Assembly (NCBI RefSeq): GCF_000470775.1
Contig: NC_022438.1
Span: forward strand, 1,550,001-1,614,000
Length of the DNA stretch: 64,000 bases
Direction: 5' to 3'
Source of the DNA: Leifsonia xyli subsp. cynodontis DSM 46306
Lineage (GTDB): Bacteria; Actinomycetota; Actinomycetes; Actinomycetales; Microbacteriaceae
The translations under genes were made by a program, and so were the position numbers. Every line of letters begins with the position of its first letter. Position 1 is the first letter of the stretch. The notes under the pieces are model-generated. The model ran no database searches. It had not been told where the DNA came from and saw only the letters and a program-made list of their open reading frames with translations. Below are positions 20,822-29,747 of this stretch, piece after piece.

Positions 20822-20948
20822 CAAATTTAGGCAATCTTGGAATATTGCCTCGTTTGGGGGGACTCATTCCCCGTAATTCCAAGGAGAAAAGTGGTGGAAG
20901 GAAATGGAGGAGCCTCCCCCGAAAGGACCGAGGAAGAGACGCGAAAAA

Positions 20949-20971
20949 GGACCGATCGGAAAGATCGGTCC
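20949..20971 (-). terminator. Rho-independent terminator downstream of the DUF3040 gene
   Basis: GGACCGATC (20949-20957) pairs perfectly with GATCGGTCC (20963-20971). Read on the minus strand the hairpin is followed by TTTTT. It lies 100 bp past the DUF3040 stop and would separate that gene from the mraZ promoter. A second, weaker hairpin (AGGCCC 21025-21030 with GGGCCT 21040-21045) lies between. Confidence 0.75.
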
Positions 20972-21070
20972 TGAGGCTGGACGGAAGGGGAGCGTTGTGG
21001 AGGAGAGCGGGGCGGACACGAGAAAGGCCCACCAGCGGCGGGCCTCACACAGGAAGTGCGGTCGTTCGGC

Positions 21071-21448
21071 TCAGCCCTGACCGTCGTTACGCTTGTCCCA
21101 GCGGTCGTTCATGCGCTCCATGAACCCGCTCTGATTGCGCACCGGCTTGCCCCGGGTCTGCGCGGGGGCATCCGGGTCGACGGCGATGCGCTTTCCGGGG
21201 GCGATGGCAAGAAGCACGCCCGCGAACATCACGACGAAGCCCAGAAGGCCGACGATGGGCTGCTGGACGAAGACGCCGGTGACCAGCACCATGACCCCGG
21301 CCACGGCCACGAGGACCCCGAGAACGATCGAACGGTAGGCGGGCCGAGCGCGCTTGCCGCCGACCTTCGCGACGAAATCGGCGTCGTTCTGGTAGAGACT
21401 GCGCTCCATCTCTTCGAGGAGGCGCTGCTCGTGTTCTGAAAGCGGCAT
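21071..21448 (-). CDS. DUF3040 membrane protein
   Basis: Actinobacterial protein of unknown function, 125 residues. It starts with the family signature PLSEHEQRLLEEMERSLYQND, has two adjacent membrane segments (about 42-62 and 65-85) and a charged C-terminal tail (GFMERMNDRWDKRNDGQG). DUF3040 proteins are regularly found just upstream of mraZ in actinobacteria. It is transcribed divergently from the polyprenyl synthase. Confidence 0.88.
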   Translation of the reverse strand: MPLSEHEQRLLEEMERSLYQNDADFVAKVGGKRARPAYRSIVLGVLVAVAGVMVLVTGVFVQQPIVGLLGFVVMFAGVLLAIAPGKRIAVDPDAPAQTRGKPVRNQSGFMERMNDRWDKRNDGQG

Positions 21449-21528
21449 CCGGAATCCCCCTCTTTCTGGCGGGTTCTAGGCGTTGTGTGGCCGATTGTAG
21501 CTGTACGGGGTCTGACTAGGCTAGGCGT

Positions 21529-22647
21529 GTGTCAGAAAGCATTCGATTCGTCGACCTCATTCAGTCCAGGCTCGATGGATTCTTCGATGCACGTGCGTCT
21601 ATTCTCATCTCCATCGCCGATGAGCTCTCGCCCATTGCAGAGTTTTCGAGGGACTTTCTCAGCGGCGGCAAGAGGTTCCGGGCGCTTTTCTGCTTCTGGG
21701 GCTGGCAAGCGGTGAGCGCATCGGGCGAAGACGCTGCCGACGGGACGGTGAAAGCCGGCGGGCCGCTGGATGCCGTCGTCTCCGTAGCGAGCGCCCTGGA
21801 GCTCTTCCACGCCGCCGCGCTGGTCCACGACGACCTCATCGACAACTCCGACACACGGCGCGGCGCGCCGAGCGCGCATCGGCGGTTCGAGAGCCTTCAC
21901 GACAGCGAAGGCTGGTCGGGGTCCGGGGAGCGTTTCGGCACGGGCGCCGCGACACTCCTCGGCGATCTCCTGCTCATCCTGAGCGACGAACTGTTCGAGG
22001 AGGGAATCGGGCAGACCGTGAGTCCGGCCGCACGCCGAGCGGCCCGCGCGGAGTTCAACCGGATGCGCCTCGACGTGACCGCCGGGCAGTACCTCGACCT
22101 CTTCGAGGAGATCGGCTGGGCCGGCCGGCCCGATGCTGACCAGCTCGCCCGCGCCGAGCGCGTGATCGTCTACAAATCGGCCAAGTACTCCATCGAGTCG
22201 CCGCTTCTCATCGGGGCCAGTCTCGCCGGGGCGAGCGCCGGTCAGCTCGACGCCCTGCGCGGCTTCGGGCTCCCTCTCGGGATCGCCTACCAGTTGCGGG
22301 ACGATCTCCTCGGCGTGTTCGGGGACGCCGCCGTCACCGGCAAGCCGAGCGGTGACGACCTCCGCGAGGGCAAGCGGACCGTCCTGATCGCCCTCACCCG
22401 CGAAGCGCTCCCGGCGGGCGCCCGTGCCACCCTCGACGAACTGCTCGGCGACCCGGACCTGACAGCGGGACAGATCGAGACCCTGCAGCTCACCATCCGC
22501 CAGTCCGGCGCGGTGGAGAAGGTGGAGCGAATGATCGCCGACAGTGTGGGGCGGGCGATCGCAGCGCTCGAGACGGCGCCGATTGGGGAGTCCGCGAAGG
22601 CTCAGCTGCGTGCCCTCGCCGTGACGGTCACCCGGCGCGCGGCCTGA
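21529..22647 (+). CDS. Polyprenyl diphosphate synthase (trans-isoprenyl family)
   Basis: Condenses isopentenyl diphosphate with allylic diphosphates to make C15-C20 or longer chains. The 372-residue protein has the first aspartate-rich motif DDLIDNSDTRRG (near residue 104), GGKRFRALF at the start and the second aspartate motif QLRDDLLGVFGD. In Mycobacterium tuberculosis the equivalent locus holds idsA2 beside Rv2175c and pknL, so synteny supports this family. Product chain length cannot be read. GTG start at 21529. Confidence 0.9.
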   Translation: MSESIRFVDLIQSRLDGFFDARASILISIADELSPIAEFSRDFLSGGKRFRALFCFWGWQAVSASGEDAADGTVKAGGPLDAVVSVASALELFHAAALVHDDLIDNSDTRRGAPSAHRRFESLHDSEGWSGSGERFGTGAATLLGDLLLILSDELFEEGIGQTVSPAARRAARAEFNRMRLDVTAGQYLDLFEEIGWAGRPDADQLARAERVIVYKSAKYSIESPLLIGASLAGASAGQLDALRGFGLPLGIAYQLRDDLLGVFGDAAVTGKPSGDDLREGKRTVLIALTREALPAGARATLDELLGDPDLTAGQIETLQLTIRQSGAVEKVERMIADSVGRAIAALETAPIGESAKAQLRALAVTVTRRAA

Positions 22648-22659
22648 GAGCCGAAGCCG

Positions 22660-23001
22660 CTACGCCAGCGCCTGCGCGACCCGGCGCACCTCGGCCTTGC
22701 GGCCAGCGCGCAGCGCCTCGATCGGCGAGGTGCCGAGGCTGTCTTCCTCGGACAGCAGCCAGTCGACGGCCTCCTCGTGGCCGAAGCCGTCGTCGCCGAG
22801 CAGGATGAGCGTCCCGCGCAGCTCGCGCAGCGGCTCCCCGTCGCGGAGGAAGACGGCGGGGACCTTCAGGACGCCGTCGATACGCTTGGCGCCGAGATGG
22901 TTGTCTTCGATGAGCCGGCGTACTCGGCTGACGCCGACCCCCAGCTGCTCGACGAGATCGGGGACGGTCAGCCACTCGATGGCCTGGGCTTGCTCGTTCA
23001 C
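22660..23001 (-). CDS. Rv2175c-like winged-helix DNA-binding protein
   Basis: Small DNA-binding protein (113 residues from the GTG at 23001). It has an N-terminal helix-turn-helix (WLTVPDLVEQLGVGVSRVRRLIED) and a C-terminal domain rich in acidic and hydrophobic residues ending EVRRVAQALA. In M. tuberculosis Rv2175c is a substrate of the neighbouring kinase PknL; here a kinase gene lies 1.3 kb away, so a similar pairing is inferred. Convergent with the polyprenyl synthase, 12 bp between stops. Confidence 0.82.
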   Translation of the reverse strand: MNEQAQAIEWLTVPDLVEQLGVGVSRVRRLIEDNHLGAKRIDGVLKVPAVFLRDGEPLRELRGTLILLGDDGFGHEEAVDWLLSEEDSLGTSPIEALRAGRKAEVRRVAQALA

Positions 23002-23059
23002 ACCACAAGCGTGCCACGCGCGGACGCTTCGCACGAAGCGCGCCCGATGTTACGGTTAT

Positions 23060-23076
23060 GTAAACGCGTTTCACAT
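23060..23076. promoter_or_regulatory. Palindrome in the divergent Rv2175c-like/LysM promoter region
   Basis: The 149 bp between the two divergent starts is AT-richer than its surroundings. It contains AAACGCGTTT, a perfect 10-bp palindrome within TGTAAACGCGTTTCACA. This is the sort of site used by LacI-like regulators. No regulator is identified, and the site may serve either gene. Confidence 0.3.
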
Positions 23077-23150
23077 CTGTCACAGTGTTTGACTCCCTGC
23101 TCAGCTTGTGCCAGCGTTGAAGCCGCCATGCCACTCTTCTGGGGGTCACG

Positions 23151-24272
23151 ATGTCGCCGACCGAGAACACAGCGAGCCACCTGCTCGGGCGCGTCTTGGG
23201 ACGTGTGCCGATCGCGGTGGCGGGGTCCATCGCCGTCACGGTGGGACTGATCGCCCCCGCGCAGGCTCTGCCCGCGCCGCCGGCCGAGCGGTCACGCGAC
23301 AAAGCGCCGCAGGAGGGTGAGGACGAACGCGACGGCACCGGCGCACACGACACGGTGACCTCTGTCGTCCCTGCGGCGGCAGCCCGCTCAGCAGCACCGG
23401 CCCAGACCGCCCTCGCCGCCGCGCCCTCGAGCTACCGTGTGCGAGAGGGCGACACGGTCTCCGGCATCGCCGCGCGCTTCGGCCTGTCGACGGCGAGTGT
23501 GCTCGCGCTCAACGGGCTCTCCTGGAAAAGCCTGATCTTCCCCGGCCAGCTGCTCGCGCTCAGCGGCGCCGCGGCGCCGACGACCGTGTCGACGCCGGAC
23601 CGCTCACCGGAAGCGACGAAGTACGAAGTCGTGCGCGGAGACACCATCAGCGGCATCGCCGCACGGTTCGGGGTGAAGACCGCGACCGTGCTCAGCGCGA
23701 ACGGACTCAGCTCCTCCAGCCTGATCTTCCCCGGCCAGCTGATCACCATCCCCGGTGGGTCCGCTGTTGCCGTCGCCGCACCGGCGCAGGCTCCGGCTGT
23801 GCCACCGGCGGTGAACCAGCCCAGCGCTCGGCCGAACGCCTCGGCGGAGACCGGCCCGGTCATCCCGCTCAGCGAGGAGATGCGCGCGAACGCACAGCTC
23901 ATCGTGCGGGTCGGCCGCGCCGAGGGGGTCAGCGACCAGGGCATCGTGATCGCGCTGGCCGCGGCCGCGCAGGAGTCGGGTCTGCGCAATATCCGCCATG
24001 GCGACCGCGACTCGCTCGGGCTGTTCCAACAGCGCCCGAGCACCGGCTGGGGCACCCCGGCCCAGGTGCTCGACGCCGACCGCGCCACCCGCGCCTTCTT
24101 CGGCGGCGGCGGGAACCCCAACACAGGGAAGACGCGCGGCCTGCTCGACATCCCCGGATGGACCTCGATGAGCGTCGCCCAGGCCGCACAGGCCGTGCAG
24201 CTCTCCGCCCACCCCGACGCCTACGCCAAATGGGAGGCGTCCGCACGGGCCTGGGTCGCCCAGCTCGGCTGA
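23151..24272 (+). CDS. Secreted protein with two LysM domains and a lysozyme-like C-terminal domain
   Basis: Probable cell-wall-binding protein or hydrolase, 373 residues. It has an N-terminal signal/membrane segment (about 18-42) and a low-complexity linker. Two LysM repeats (about 96-140 and 158-202) each contain a GDT(V/I)SGIAARFG motif and an LIFPGQL end. The C-terminal region (about 235-373) has AAAQESGLRN and SLGLFQQRPSTGWG, resembling lysozyme-like folds. It lies just ahead of the PASTA kinase, which fits wall surveillance. The catalytic Glu is probably in AQESGL; activity is inferred. Confidence 0.82.
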   Translation: MSPTENTASHLLGRVLGRVPIAVAGSIAVTVGLIAPAQALPAPPAERSRDKAPQEGEDERDGTGAHDTVTSVVPAAAARSAAPAQTALAAAPSSYRVREGDTVSGIAARFGLSTASVLALNGLSWKSLIFPGQLLALSGAAAPTTVSTPDRSPEATKYEVVRGDTISGIAARFGVKTATVLSANGLSSSSLIFPGQLITIPGGSAVAVAAPAQAPAVPPAVNQPSARPNASAETGPVIPLSEEMRANAQLIVRVGRAEGVSDQGIVIALAAAAQESGLRNIRHGDRDSLGLFQQRPSTGWGTPAQVLDADRATRAFFGGGGNPNTGKTRGLLDIPGWTSMSVAQAAQAVQLSAHPDAYAKWEASARAWVAQLG

Positions 24273-24357
24273 GCGGAATGTCACAGCCGGATCACGGCCC
24301 TCGCTTCCTCCGGTGTTTTGCAGGGCTCATGCATGCGCCGTTCCTTAGACTCGATCC

Positions 24358-26259
24358 GTGACCACGAGCCAGACCGATCCCCTGATCGGCCGTCTGATCG
24401 ACGGCCGCTATCAGGTGCGCTCGCGGATCGCGCGCGGCGGGATGGCCACGGTCTACCTCGCCACAGATCTGCGCCTCGAGCGCCGCGTGGCGATCAAGGT
24501 GATGCACGGCCACCTCGCCGACGACACCACCTTCAAGAACCGCTTCGTTCAGGAAGCCCGCTCGGCCGCGCGCCTCGCGCACCCGAACGTGGTCAATGTC
24601 TTCGACCAGGGCCAGGACTCCGACATGGCGTATCTGGTCATGGAGTACCTGCCCGGGATCACGCTCCGCGATCTGCTCAAGGACTACGGCAAACTCACGC
24701 CCGAGCAGACCATCGACATCATGGAGGCGGTGCTGAGCGGGCTCGCCGCCGCCCACAAGGCGGGCATCGTTCACCGCGACCTGAAACCCGAGAACGTGCT
24801 GCTCGCCGACGACGGACGCATCAAGATCGGCGACTTCGGCCTCGCCCGCGCCGCGAGCGCGAACACCGCCACCGGCCAGGCGCTCCTCGGCACGATCGCC
24901 TACCTCTCGCCCGAACTCGTCACCCGCGGCGTCGCGGACGCCCGCAGCGACATCTACGCGCTCGGCATCATGATGTACGAGATGCTGACCGGCGAGCAGC
25001 CCTTCCAGGGCGAACAGCCGATGCAGATCGCCTACCAGCACGCCAACGACGCGGTCCCGACGCCGAGCGGCAAGAACACGGCCGTGCCCGCCGAGCTCGA
25101 CGATCTCGTGCAGTGGGCGACCGAGAAGGACCCGGACCGCCGCCCCAAGGACGCTCGCGAGCTGTTCGACCGGCTCGTCGAGGCCGAGAAGTCCCTTCGC
25201 GGCGAAGCCGGCCTCCAGCCGACTATGGTGCTGCCGCCGGCGTTCGAGGCGGCGGAGGGCAACACCCAGATCATCAACCCGGCCATCCGCCAGCAGGTCG
25301 CCGCCAACACGCCCAGCGCCACCGAACGGCTGAGCGCCGCCTCCGCGCGCCGCCGAGCGAAGGGCTGGTGGCTGTTCGCGTTCGTCATCCTGCTCGCGGG
25401 ACTGGCCGGCGGCACCGGATGGTACTTCGGCGCCGGTCCCGGCTCGCTCGTCAGCGTCCCGAACGTGGTCAGCAAGACACCCGCCGCCGCCGCCGCGCAG
25501 CTCACGGAGCTCGGATTCCGGACCCGACAGACGCAGGAGTACAGCGTGACCGTGCCCGCCGGGCAGGTCTCGAGCACCGTTCCGGTGGCCGAGACATCGG
25601 CCGGGCGTGGCTCGACCGTGACGCTGCGCGTCTCCCAGGGCCCGAAGCCGGTCACCATCCCGCCGCTCGCCGGACACCCCCTCGACACAGCGAAGGCCGC
25701 GATCGCCGGCGTCGGGGCGAAGGTGGGGGCCGTCGCCGAGCAGTTCGACGGCAAGGTACACTCCGGAACCGTCATCTCCGCGACGAAGACCTCCGACGGG
25801 GGCGACATCTCCGGCGGCGGACCGTATTTCGAGGCGGCCTCCGTCGATCTCGTGGTGTCGGTCGGTCCCGTTCCGGATGTTGCGGGGAAGTCTGTGGAGA
25901 GCGCCACCGCGCTCCTGCGCAAGGCGGGCCTCGTAGTCACCGCCGGGCCGGAAAGCTACAGCGAGACCATCGCCAAGGGCGACGTGATCTCCGCACAACC
26001 GCAGTCCGCGGTGGTCCGTCCGGGCGACACCGTCGCCCTGACGACATCGAAAGGCCCCGAGCCGGTCCCTGTTCCGGACGTGGTCGGCCAAACCTGGGAC
26101 AAGGCCAAGAAGACCCTCACCGAGGCGGGCTTCGCTCTCAAGTACTCCTCTGCCGCCGATCTCCTCCCGGCCGCGTTCGTCGTCTCCAAGATCAGCCCCG
26201 GAGCCGGAACCCAGGCCGATAAGGGCTCCACCGTCACCGTCAACTTCGCCGGCTTCTAA
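24358..26259 (+). CDS. PASTA-domain Ser/Thr protein kinase
   Basis: Membrane receptor kinase of the PknB type, 633 residues. The kinase domain (about 1-275) has the P-loop IARGGMATVYLA, VAIKVM lysine, catalytic HRDLKPEN near residue 138 and GDFGLAR. One membrane segment lies near 340-360. The outside part has four PASTA repeats, the type that binds muropeptides or lipid II. GTG start at 24358. By synteny it corresponds to the PknL locus, though mycobacterial PknL lacks PASTA repeats. A strong terminator follows. Confidence 0.93.
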   Translation: MTTSQTDPLIGRLIDGRYQVRSRIARGGMATVYLATDLRLERRVAIKVMHGHLADDTTFKNRFVQEARSAARLAHPNVVNVFDQGQDSDMAYLVMEYLPGITLRDLLKDYGKLTPEQTIDIMEAVLSGLAAAHKAGIVHRDLKPENVLLADDGRIKIGDFGLARAASANTATGQALLGTIAYLSPELVTRGVADARSDIYALGIMMYEMLTGEQPFQGEQPMQIAYQHANDAVPTPSGKNTAVPAELDDLVQWATEKDPDRRPKDARELFDRLVEAEKSLRGEAGLQPTMVLPPAFEAAEGNTQIINPAIRQQVAANTPSATERLSAASARRRAKGWWLFAFVILLAGLAGGTGWYFGAGPGSLVSVPNVVSKTPAAAAAQLTELGFRTRQTQEYSVTVPAGQVSSTVPVAETSAGRGSTVTLRVSQGPKPVTIPPLAGHPLDTAKAAIAGVGAKVGAVAEQFDGKVHSGTVISATKTSDGGDISGGGPYFEAASVDLVVSVGPVPDVAGKSVESATALLRKAGLVVTAGPESYSETIAKGDVISAQPQSAVVRPGDTVALTTSKGPEPVPVPDVVGQTWDKAKKTLTEAGFALKYSSAADLLPAAFVVSKISPGAGTQADKGSTVTVNFAGF

Positions 26260-26338
26260 CTCTGCTCCCTCGCCCCTCCTCCCACAACGAGGTACGTGGA
26301 AAGGGAGGAGATATCAGCCGAGAGAAGCCGAAAAGCGG

Positions 26339-26385
26339 GAAAAGGAGGAGATCCGGACCTGGAGGGGCCGGATCTCCTCCTTTTC
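26339..26385. terminator. Bidirectional terminator between convergent kinase and DAHP synthase genes
   Basis: An 18-bp perfect inverted repeat: left arm 26339-26356 (core AAAAGGAGGAGATCCGG), right arm 26368-26385 (core CCGGATCTCCTCCTTTT), 11-nt loop. Both outer ends are A/T runs, so the transcript in either direction ends a long hairpin with a short U run. The GGAGGAG core matches repeats at 914-962 and 37973-38086. A lone AAAGGGAGGAGAT copy lies at about 26300. Confidence 0.8.
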
Positions 26386-26430
26386 GTGCGGGATAACGGG
26401 GGTGGGGACGGGCAGGGGTGCGGGAACAGG

Positions 26431-27801
26431 TCAGGGCTGGCTGAGCTCTTCCGCGACCAGGAAGGCCAGCTCGAGGGACTGCATGTGGTTGAGGCGGGGA
26501 TCGCAGAGCGACTCGTAGCGGGTGGCCAGGGTCGCCTCGTCGATGTGCTCGGAGCCGCCCAGGCACTCCGTGACATCGTCTCCCGTGAGTTCGACGTGGA
26601 TGCCGCCGGGGTTGGTCCCGGCCGCCCGGTGAGCCTCGAAGAAGCCTTTGACCTCATCCACGACGTCCTCGAAGCGGCGCGTCTTGTAGCCGGTCGGGGT
26701 GGTGAGGCCGTTGCCGTGCATCGGGTCGGTGACCCAGAGCGGGCGGGCTTCGGAGCGTTTGATGGCCTCGAGGAGTGGCGGAAACGCCTCCCGGACCTTG
26801 CCCGCTCCCATCCGTGTGATGAAGGTCAGGCGGCCGGGCTCGCGCTCCGGGTCGAGCTTGTCGATCAGGCGCAGCATATCGTCCGGCGACGTGGTCGGCC
26901 CGAGCTTGACGCCGATCGGGTTGCGGACGCGGGAGAGGAAGTCGACATGCGCGCCGTCCAGATCACGGGTGCGCTCACCGATCCACACGAAGTGCGCCGA
27001 GGTGTTGTACGGCGAACCGGTGCGGGAGTCGATGCGCGTCATCGGGCGCTCGTAGTCCATGAGGAGCGCCTCATGGCTGGAGTAGAACTCGACACGCTTG
27101 AGCTCGTCGAAATCCGCACCGGCGGCCTCCATGAACTTGATGGCGCGGTCGATCTCACGGGCCAGACCCTCGTAGCGCTGGTTGGCCGGGTTCGCCGCGA
27201 AACCTCTGTTCCAGCTGTGTACCTGACGCAAGTCGGCGAAACCCCCCTGCGTGAACGCGCGGATGAGGTTCAGCGTCGAGGCGGCCGTGTGGTAGCCCTG
27301 GACGAGCCGGCGTGGGTCGGCCTGGCGCGACTCCGGTGTGAAGTCGTACCCGTTGACGATGTCGCCACGGTAGGCGGGAAGCGTGACATCCCCGCGCGTC
27401 TCGGTGTCGCTGGAGCGCGGTTTGGCGAACTGCCCCGCCATGCGCCCCATCTTGATGACGGGCACAGACGCGCCGTAGGTGAGCACGACAGCCATCTGCA
27501 ACACCGTTTTCACCCGGTTGCGGATCTGGTCGGCGGTCGCGTCCGCGAAGGTCTCAGCGCAATCGCCGCCCTGGAGCAGGAAGGCGTTGCCTTCGGCCGC
27601 GCGCGCGAGCCGGGTGCGCAGCTGGTCCACCTCACCGGCGAAGACGAGCGGCGGCAGGGTGGCTAGTTCGGCCGAAACCGCCGTCACCGCGTCTTTGTCC
27701 GGCCACTCCGGCTGCTGTTCGATCGGCAGCGTGCGCCAATAGTCCAGGCCCTCCATCACGGACTCGTCCGGGACGATGACGGGGTCTGTGGTCTGCAGCA
27801 C
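26431..27801 (-). CDS. aroG: Class II 3-deoxy-D-arabino-heptulosonate-7-phosphate synthase
   Basis: First enzyme of the shikimate pathway, joining phosphoenolpyruvate and erythrose 4-phosphate. The 456-residue length and motifs are those of the plant/actinobacterial class II enzyme: LLQGGDCAETF, KMGRMAGQFAKPRS, the SSHEALLMDYE block, WIGERTRDLDGAHV and DPMHGN. In M. tuberculosis AroG is allosterically inhibited by aromatic amino acids and binds chorismate mutase; whether that holds here is unknown. Convergent with the kinase. Confidence 0.95.
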   Translation of the reverse strand: MLQTTDPVIVPDESVMEGLDYWRTLPIEQQPEWPDKDAVTAVSAELATLPPLVFAGEVDQLRTRLARAAEGNAFLLQGGDCAETFADATADQIRNRVKTVLQMAVVLTYGASVPVIKMGRMAGQFAKPRSSDTETRGDVTLPAYRGDIVNGYDFTPESRQADPRRLVQGYHTAASTLNLIRAFTQGGFADLRQVHSWNRGFAANPANQRYEGLAREIDRAIKFMEAAGADFDELKRVEFYSSHEALLMDYERPMTRIDSRTGSPYNTSAHFVWIGERTRDLDGAHVDFLSRVRNPIGVKLGPTTSPDDMLRLIDKLDPEREPGRLTFITRMGAGKVREAFPPLLEAIKRSEARPLWVTDPMHGNGLTTPTGYKTRRFEDVVDEVKGFFEAHRAAGTNPGGIHVELTGDDVTECLGGSEHIDEATLATRYESLCDPRLNHMQSLELAFLVAEELSQP

Positions 27802-27897
27802 TGTTTCTTCCGCTCAATAGACGTGGGATAGATTGACTACCGAGCCTATCGCGCCGAGGAGGGTGCGTGGTCCGCGTGACCGCGGAGGCCGCCACCC

Positions 27898-28587
27898 TCA
27901 GACGGAGGGAGCCGCGCGCCTCTCCTTCACGGTGCTGGCGTAGACATCCACGTACTCCTGGTCGCCGAGACCGTGCAACGCGTACATGATCTCGTCGGTG
28001 ACCGAGCGCAGGATGAAGCGGTCGCCCTCCATCCCATCGAAGCGCGAGAAGTCGAGCGGCTCGCCGATGACGATGCCGATGCGGCCGAGCTTGGGCAGCC
28101 GCTTGCCGATGGGCATGATCTCGGCAGTGTCCACCATCGCGACCGGGACGACCGGCACACCGGCCTCCAGGATCATCCGGGCCACGCCGGTGCGGCCACG
28201 GTAGAGCTTGCCGTCCGGGCTTCGCGTGCCCTCCGGGTAGATGCCGAGGATCTCGCCGCGCGCGAGGACGGCGAGGCCGGTGTTGAGGGAGGCTTCCGAA
28301 GCCTTGCCGCCGGAGCGGTCGATGGGGAGCTGGCCGGTGGCGGTCATGAACGCCTTCGTCGCCCACCCCTTGAGACCGCGGCGCGTGAAGTAGTCGCTCT
28401 TGGCGAGGAACGAGACGTGCCGGTCGACGACGATCGGCAGGAAGATCGAATCGATGAACGACAGATGGTTGCTCGCGAGGATCACCGCGCCGTCCTTCGG
28501 GACGTTCTCGAGCCCGACGACCCAGGGGCGGAAGACGCCGCGCAAGAGCGGCCCCGCTATGACGTACTTCATCAACCAGTAGAACAT
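27898..28587 (-). CDS. plsC: 1-acyl-sn-glycerol-3-phosphate acyltransferase (PlsC family)
   Basis: Membrane-associated acyltransferase for phosphatidic acid or related lipids, 229 residues. It has the catalytic NHLSFID (H-X4-D), the substrate-binding GIYPEGTRS and the VPVVPVAM block. An N-terminal hydrophobic segment anchors it. It lies between aroG and a glucokinase, in the same order as the M. tuberculosis aroG-Rv2182c region. Acceptor specificity is not readable. Confidence 0.9.
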   Translation of the reverse strand: MFYWLMKYVIAGPLLRGVFRPWVVGLENVPKDGAVILASNHLSFIDSIFLPIVVDRHVSFLAKSDYFTRRGLKGWATKAFMTATGQLPIDRSGGKASEASLNTGLAVLARGEILGIYPEGTRSPDGKLYRGRTGVARMILEAGVPVVPVAMVDTAEIMPIGKRLPKLGRIGIVIGEPLDFSRFDGMEGDRFILRSVTDEIMYALHGLGDQEYVDVYASTVKERRAAPSV

Positions 28588-28629
28588 CGATCGAAAGCCT
28601 AACCCGCGGAGCGCTCCCCCGCGACGTCG

Positions 28630-29580
28630 TCACAGCGAGGCGGCGTGCAGGCGGGCGAGGTCGGCGGCTCCGACCACACCGGCGTCGTTGACGAGCTCGG
28701 CGATGCGGAACTCGGGCTCCGGGTGGTAGCCGCGCGCGGGGAGATTCTCGAGGTAGGCCAGCCTGATCGGCTCGAGCAGCAGCTCCCCCGCCTGCGCGAC
28801 GCCGCCGCCGAAGGCGAAGAGCTGCGGGTCCAGGATGGCGCCGAGGCTGGCGCAGGCCTGGCCGAGCCAGTCGCCCAGCTGGCGGAGGGCCGCGAGAGCG
28901 CCCGCGTCGCCGGCCCCGATCAGCTCGGAGATGTCCGCTCCGCCGAGCGAGCCCTTGCGCTGGCGGACATCGGCGAGCGCCTGGCCGATGCCGCCGGCGT
29001 CGGCCAGCTCGCCCGCGATCCGTTGCAGAGCCCGGCCGGAGCCGTACTGCTCGATGCAGCCGCGCGCGCCGCAGCCGCAGGGCCGGCCACCCGGGACGAC
29101 GCGCATATGGCCGATCTCGGCGCCCGCGCCGAAGCCGCCGCGGAAGAGCCGGTCGTCGCTCACGATCGCACCGCCCACCCCGGTGCCGATGGTCAGAATC
29201 ACCATATCGCTCACCAGGCGGCCGGCCCCGTACCGGAACTCGGCCCATCCCGCCGCGTTCGCATCGTTCTCGATGATAACGGGGAGGTCGAGACGCTTCT
29301 CGAGCTTCTCCCGGACGGGCTCGGAGCGCCAGTTGATGTTGGGCGCGTAGTAGACGATCGACTGGCCGGCGTCGATGAAGCCGGCGGCGGCGACGCCCGC
29401 GCCGACGATCCGCTCCGGTCCGTCTGACAGGCGCTGGACCATCGCGACGACGGCGTTCTCGATCTCCTCGGGCCGGGTGGCGTCGGTGGCCACTCTGTCC
29501 TCGCGGACGATCGCGCCGAGTTCGTCGACGACAGCGCCCGCGATCTTGGTCCCGCCGATATCGATGCCGATCGCGTGCAT
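28630..29580 (-). CDS. glk: ROK-family glucokinase
   Basis: Phosphorylates glucose with ATP or polyphosphate. Starting at ATG 29580 the 316-residue protein has the phosphate-binding IGIDIGGTKIAGA, the TIGTGVGGAI block and the ROK zinc motif CGCGARGCIEQYGSG near residue 160. The frame opens five codons earlier at 29595. Divergent from the acyl-CoA synthetase gene. The absence of an N-terminal DNA-binding domain argues for enzyme rather than repressor. Confidence 0.88.
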   Translation of the reverse strand: MHAIGIDIGGTKIAGAVVDELGAIVREDRVATDATRPEEIENAVVAMVQRLSDGPERIVGAGVAAAGFIDAGQSIVYYAPNINWRSEPVREKLEKRLDLPVIIENDANAAGWAEFRYGAGRLVSDMVILTIGTGVGGAIVSDDRLFRGGFGAGAEIGHMRVVPGGRPCGCGARGCIEQYGSGRALQRIAGELADAGGIGQALADVRQRKGSLGGADISELIGAGDAGALAALRQLGDWLGQACASLGAILDPQLFAFGGGVAQAGELLLEPIRLAYLENLPARGYHPEPEFRIAELVNDAGVVGAADLARLHAASL

Positions 29581-29634
29581 AAGCGAGCACTCCAATTACA
29601 TTAGGGGAGGATGGGATGGGGCGGGCCAGTCACG

Positions 29635-29682
29635 AGAGACCAGCGCACCCTCTAGAGTAGAGACCAGCGCACCCTCTAGAGT
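29635..29682. repeat. Perfect 24-bp tandem duplication in the glk/acyl-CoA synthetase promoter region
   Basis: Positions 29635-29658 and 29659-29682 are identical, each ending in CTCTAGAGT. TAGAGT resembles a -10 element, so the duplication may have doubled a promoter of the downstream acyl-CoA synthetase gene. The rest of the 29581-29747 gap shows nothing further that I can support. Confidence 0.75.
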
Positions 29683-29747
29683 GTCATTAACCGTCCGTGG
29701 CCGAAGCCATTCGGCCGGAAAGCCCACCCGGTATCGAGGGAGCTGCC

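Noticed and set aside
24292..26091. Minus-strand open frame of 599 codons opposite the Ser/Thr kinase
   Set aside because: Shadow frame; the plus strand encodes a complete kinase with PASTA repeats.
27632..29590. Minus-strand 652-codon frame across aroG, plsC and glk
   Set aside because: Same strand but a different frame from three complete enzymes; Arg-rich shadow without domains.
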